The notes under the pieces were generated by a model that was given only the letters and a program-made list of their open reading frames with translations, was not told where the DNA came from and made no database searches. Source: Candidatus Treponema faecavium (lineage in GTDB: Bacteria > Spirochaetota > Spirochaetia > Treponematales > Treponemataceae). Taken from it: a stretch of DNA of 6,598 nucleotides. Position numbers and translations under genes: made by a program. Location: NCBI GenBank assembly GCA_019113455.1, contig DXHG01000075.1, forward strand, positions 1 to 6,598, in the 5' to 3' direction. Shown in pieces: positions 5,461 to 6,598 of the stretch; the first letter of the stretch is position 1, and each line of letters opens with the position of its first letter.

Positions 5461-6474
5461 GTGAGCGGAGAGCTGTTTCATCCCGTCGATATCGGGCCGG
5501 TGCATATCCCCGGCAATCTGTTTCTGGCACCCGTTGCGGGGTATTCCGACCGCGCGTTCAGGCAGGTATGCCGCACAGGCGGCGCTGATTTTGCCTATAC
5601 GGAAATGGTATCGGCAGAAGCGCTTGTGCGCGGCAGCGCAAAAACATCCGCGCTCATGCAGAAAGCCCCCAATGAGACGCAGTATGCGGTGCAGCTCTTC
5701 GGCGGCAGTCCTGCATCGATGGAGCGGGCAGTCTCTCTGGTGCGAGAGCGTTTTTTTCCCGACATTATCGATATAAATGCAGGCTGCCCTGTTCCTAAAA
5801 TCGTTAAAACAGGCGCGGGGAGCGCGCTCACGCGGGACCCTGAGCGGCTCGCAGCCGTTGTGCGCGCCGCAGTTAAGGCCGCCGGAAGCGTGCCGGTTAC
5901 GGTAAAAATCCGTTCCGGCTGGGATGCCGCGCACCTGTCCTGGAAAGAAGCAGCGCTCGCCGCGGCTGAAGCGGGAGCTGCGGCGGTAACGCTCCATCCG
6001 CGCACCCGCGCGCAGGGATACGACGGGCGCGCCGACTGGGAGCTGCTTGCAGAATTACGCGCGCTGCTTGCAAAAGAAACGGACGGCGCGGTGCCCGTAT
6101 TCGGTTCCGGCGACGTGTTTTCTCCCGAAGCGGCGCGCGATATGCTTGCGCAGACCGGCTGCGCGGGCGTCATGTTCGCGCGCGGCGCGCTCGGAAACCC
6201 GTTCATTTTTGCACAGACAAAAGAACTGCTGCTGCACGGCAGCTATGCCGACATACCCGCATCACGGCGCATTGAAGCCGGTCTGCGCGAGCTTGAGCTT
6301 TTATGCGCGGACAAAGGGGAAGCGTGCGCGTGCCGCGAAATGCGAAAGCGCTTCTGTGCGTATTCAAAAGGACTCTCAGGAGGCGCAGAGCTCCGCGCCC
6401 GGATTGCCCAGGTGCAAACGGCTGCGGAGTACCGCACGCTTTTTGCGCCGTACACAGAACCTGCCCGTTCATAA
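5461..6474 (+). CDS. dusB: tRNA-dihydrouridine synthase, DusB (NifR3) type
   Basis: The 337-residue flavoenzyme is predicted to reduce specific uridines in the tRNA D-loop to dihydrouridine, using FMN and NADPH in the cytoplasm. The TIM-barrel FMN domain shows LAPVAGYSDRAFR (22-34), VQLFG (77-81) and the catalytic INAGCP loop with C109. It continues with VKIRSGWD (148-155), LHPRTRAQGYDGRADW (178-193), GSGDVFSPEAA (215-225) and MFARGALGNPFIF (238-250). The C-terminal helical tRNA-binding domain contains REMRKRFCAYSKGLSG (292-307). LHPRTRAQ differs slightly from the more common HGRTRxQ. The start is taken as GTG 5461, 3 nt after the tatD stop. The Shine-Dalgarno is weak (GGAA about 9 nt upstream), so translation is probably coupled to tatD. 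Motif order fits the NifR3/DusB subfamily better than DusA or DusC, but specificity should be treated as likely rather than certain. Confidence 0.9.
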   Translation: MSGELFHPVDIGPVHIPGNLFLAPVAGYSDRAFRQVCRTGGADFAYTEMVSAEALVRGSAKTSALMQKAPNETQYAVQLFGGSPASMERAVSLVRERFFPDIIDINAGCPVPKIVKTGAGSALTRDPERLAAVVRAAVKAAGSVPVTVKIRSGWDAAHLSWKEAALAAAEAGAAAVTLHPRTRAQGYDGRADWELLAELRALLAKETDGAVPVFGSGDVFSPEAARDMLAQTGCAGVMFARGALGNPFIFAQTKELLLHGSYADIPASRRIEAGLRELELLCADKGEACACREMRKRFCAYSKGLSGGAELRARIAQVQTAAEYRTLFAPYTEPARS

Positions 6475-6524
6475 ACGCGCAGACAGTACCCGTGTGAACA
6501 TATCAGCTGTATAACACACTAAGG

Positions 6525-6578
6525 AATTTGCCGATGGCTAATAAAAAATTTGCCGTTTATCCGGAATGAAATTTGCCG
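6525..6578 (+). repeat. Three direct repeats of AATTTGCCG
   Basis: Identical 9-mers occur at 6525-6533, 6547-6555 and 6570-6578, with start-to-start spacings of 22 and 23 nt, about two helical turns. The sequence between copies is not conserved. They lie in the stretch after the dus gene, overlapping a candidate start codon and short ORF. They might be operator sites, the start of a larger array cut by the window edge, or the trace of a small duplication. The last copies code in two frames for a shared Lys-Phe-Ala-Val, which makes a duplication credible. Confidence 0.5.
6534..6569 (+). CDS. Possible 11-codon leader ORF
   Basis: AAGGA at 6521-6525 lies 8 nt before an ATG that opens MANKKFAVYPE and then stops at TGA (6567-6569). 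The stop overlaps ATG 6566-6568 (ATGA), which starts a second frame reading MKFAVGQRDTC and still open at the window end. This could be a leader peptide coupled to a downstream gene, or a gene start disrupted by a frameshift or duplication. It may also be chance. Too little sequence is present to decide. Confidence 0.25.
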   Translation: MANKKFAVYPE

Positions 6579-6598
6579 TCGGCCAGCGAGACACTTGC
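6566..6598 (+). CDS. Possible partial CDS running off the right edge
   Basis: From ATG 6566 the frame stays open through the last base (11 codons visible, MKFAVGQRDTC). It shares the ATGA junction with the preceding short ORF and has no strong Shine-Dalgarno of its own. No family can be recognised from so few residues. Confidence 0.2.
   Translation, partial: MKFAVGQRDTC

Noticed and set aside
4660..5997. 445-codon open frame on the minus strand opposite tatD and dus
   Set aside because: It lies antisense to two genes with complete, motif-rich protein families. Its translation is rich in Arg, His and Cys with no recognisable domain, as expected of a shadow frame in GC-rich coding DNA.
6492..6519. 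GTGTG/CACAC stem after dus as a terminator
   Set aside because: It has only five base pairs, an 18-nt loop and no T-run, which is too weak to call.
6557..6598. Possible C-terminal end of a minus-strand gene (ASVSLADGKFHSG then TAA)
   Set aside because: Fourteen codons are too few to support a gene. The plus strand here has a Shine-Dalgarno and start codon, which is somewhat better evidence, so the direction was left open.

Overview
The window holds eight complete protein genes and almost no spare DNA apart from one AT-rich divergent promoter region. The protein set points to a spirochaete, most likely a relatively GC-rich Treponema. This rests on a four-gene minus-strand cluster of membrane M23 peptidase, bactofilin, YaaR/DUF327 protein and PSP1/RicT protein, together with the style of the peptidase N-terminus. 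The genus is an inference from protein character; no rRNA or other marker gene is present.

Layout. Positions 1-33 carry a perfect -10 box and a strong ribosome binding site for a plus-strand flavoprotein (34-576) of the FMN-reductase type with a cysteine cluster. A long perfect inverted repeat (579-628) separates it from a plus-strand class I SAM methyltransferase (655-1377). This gene converges on a minus-strand operon read from about 4390 down to 1400: M23 endopeptidase (GTG start 4371), bactofilin (3340-2912), YaaR-like protein (2912-2406) and RicT-like protein (2329-1400). The first three genes are 8 nt apart or overlap by 1 nt, and the last follows after about 76 nt. A second long inverted repeat (about 1384-1449) covers the convergent junction and includes the last codons of ricT.

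The 303-nt AT-rich gap at 4372-4674 is a divergent promoter region with a good sigma70-type promoter in each direction. The plus-strand promoter drives a TatD-family metal-dependent nuclease (4675-5457) and, 3 nt later, a DusB-type tRNA-dihydrouridine synthase (5461-6474), a compact two-gene operon. The final 124 nt contain three AATTTGCCG direct repeats and a Shine-Dalgarno-preceded 11-codon ORF whose stop overlaps another open frame that runs off the window.

How the genes fit together. The minus operon pairs a peptidoglycan-cutting enzyme with a bactofilin scaffold, a combination known from cell-shape systems. It is joined to the YaaR-RicT pair, which in Firmicutes sits in a separate cluster. 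The plus genes are housekeeping functions in nucleic acid and tRNA maintenance. No mobile element, CRISPR array, tRNA or rRNA is visible. The most notable points are the two unusually long stop-codon-adjacent hairpins, an Asp-to-Glu change at an expected TatD metal-ligand position, and the repeat and short-ORF structure at the right edge.
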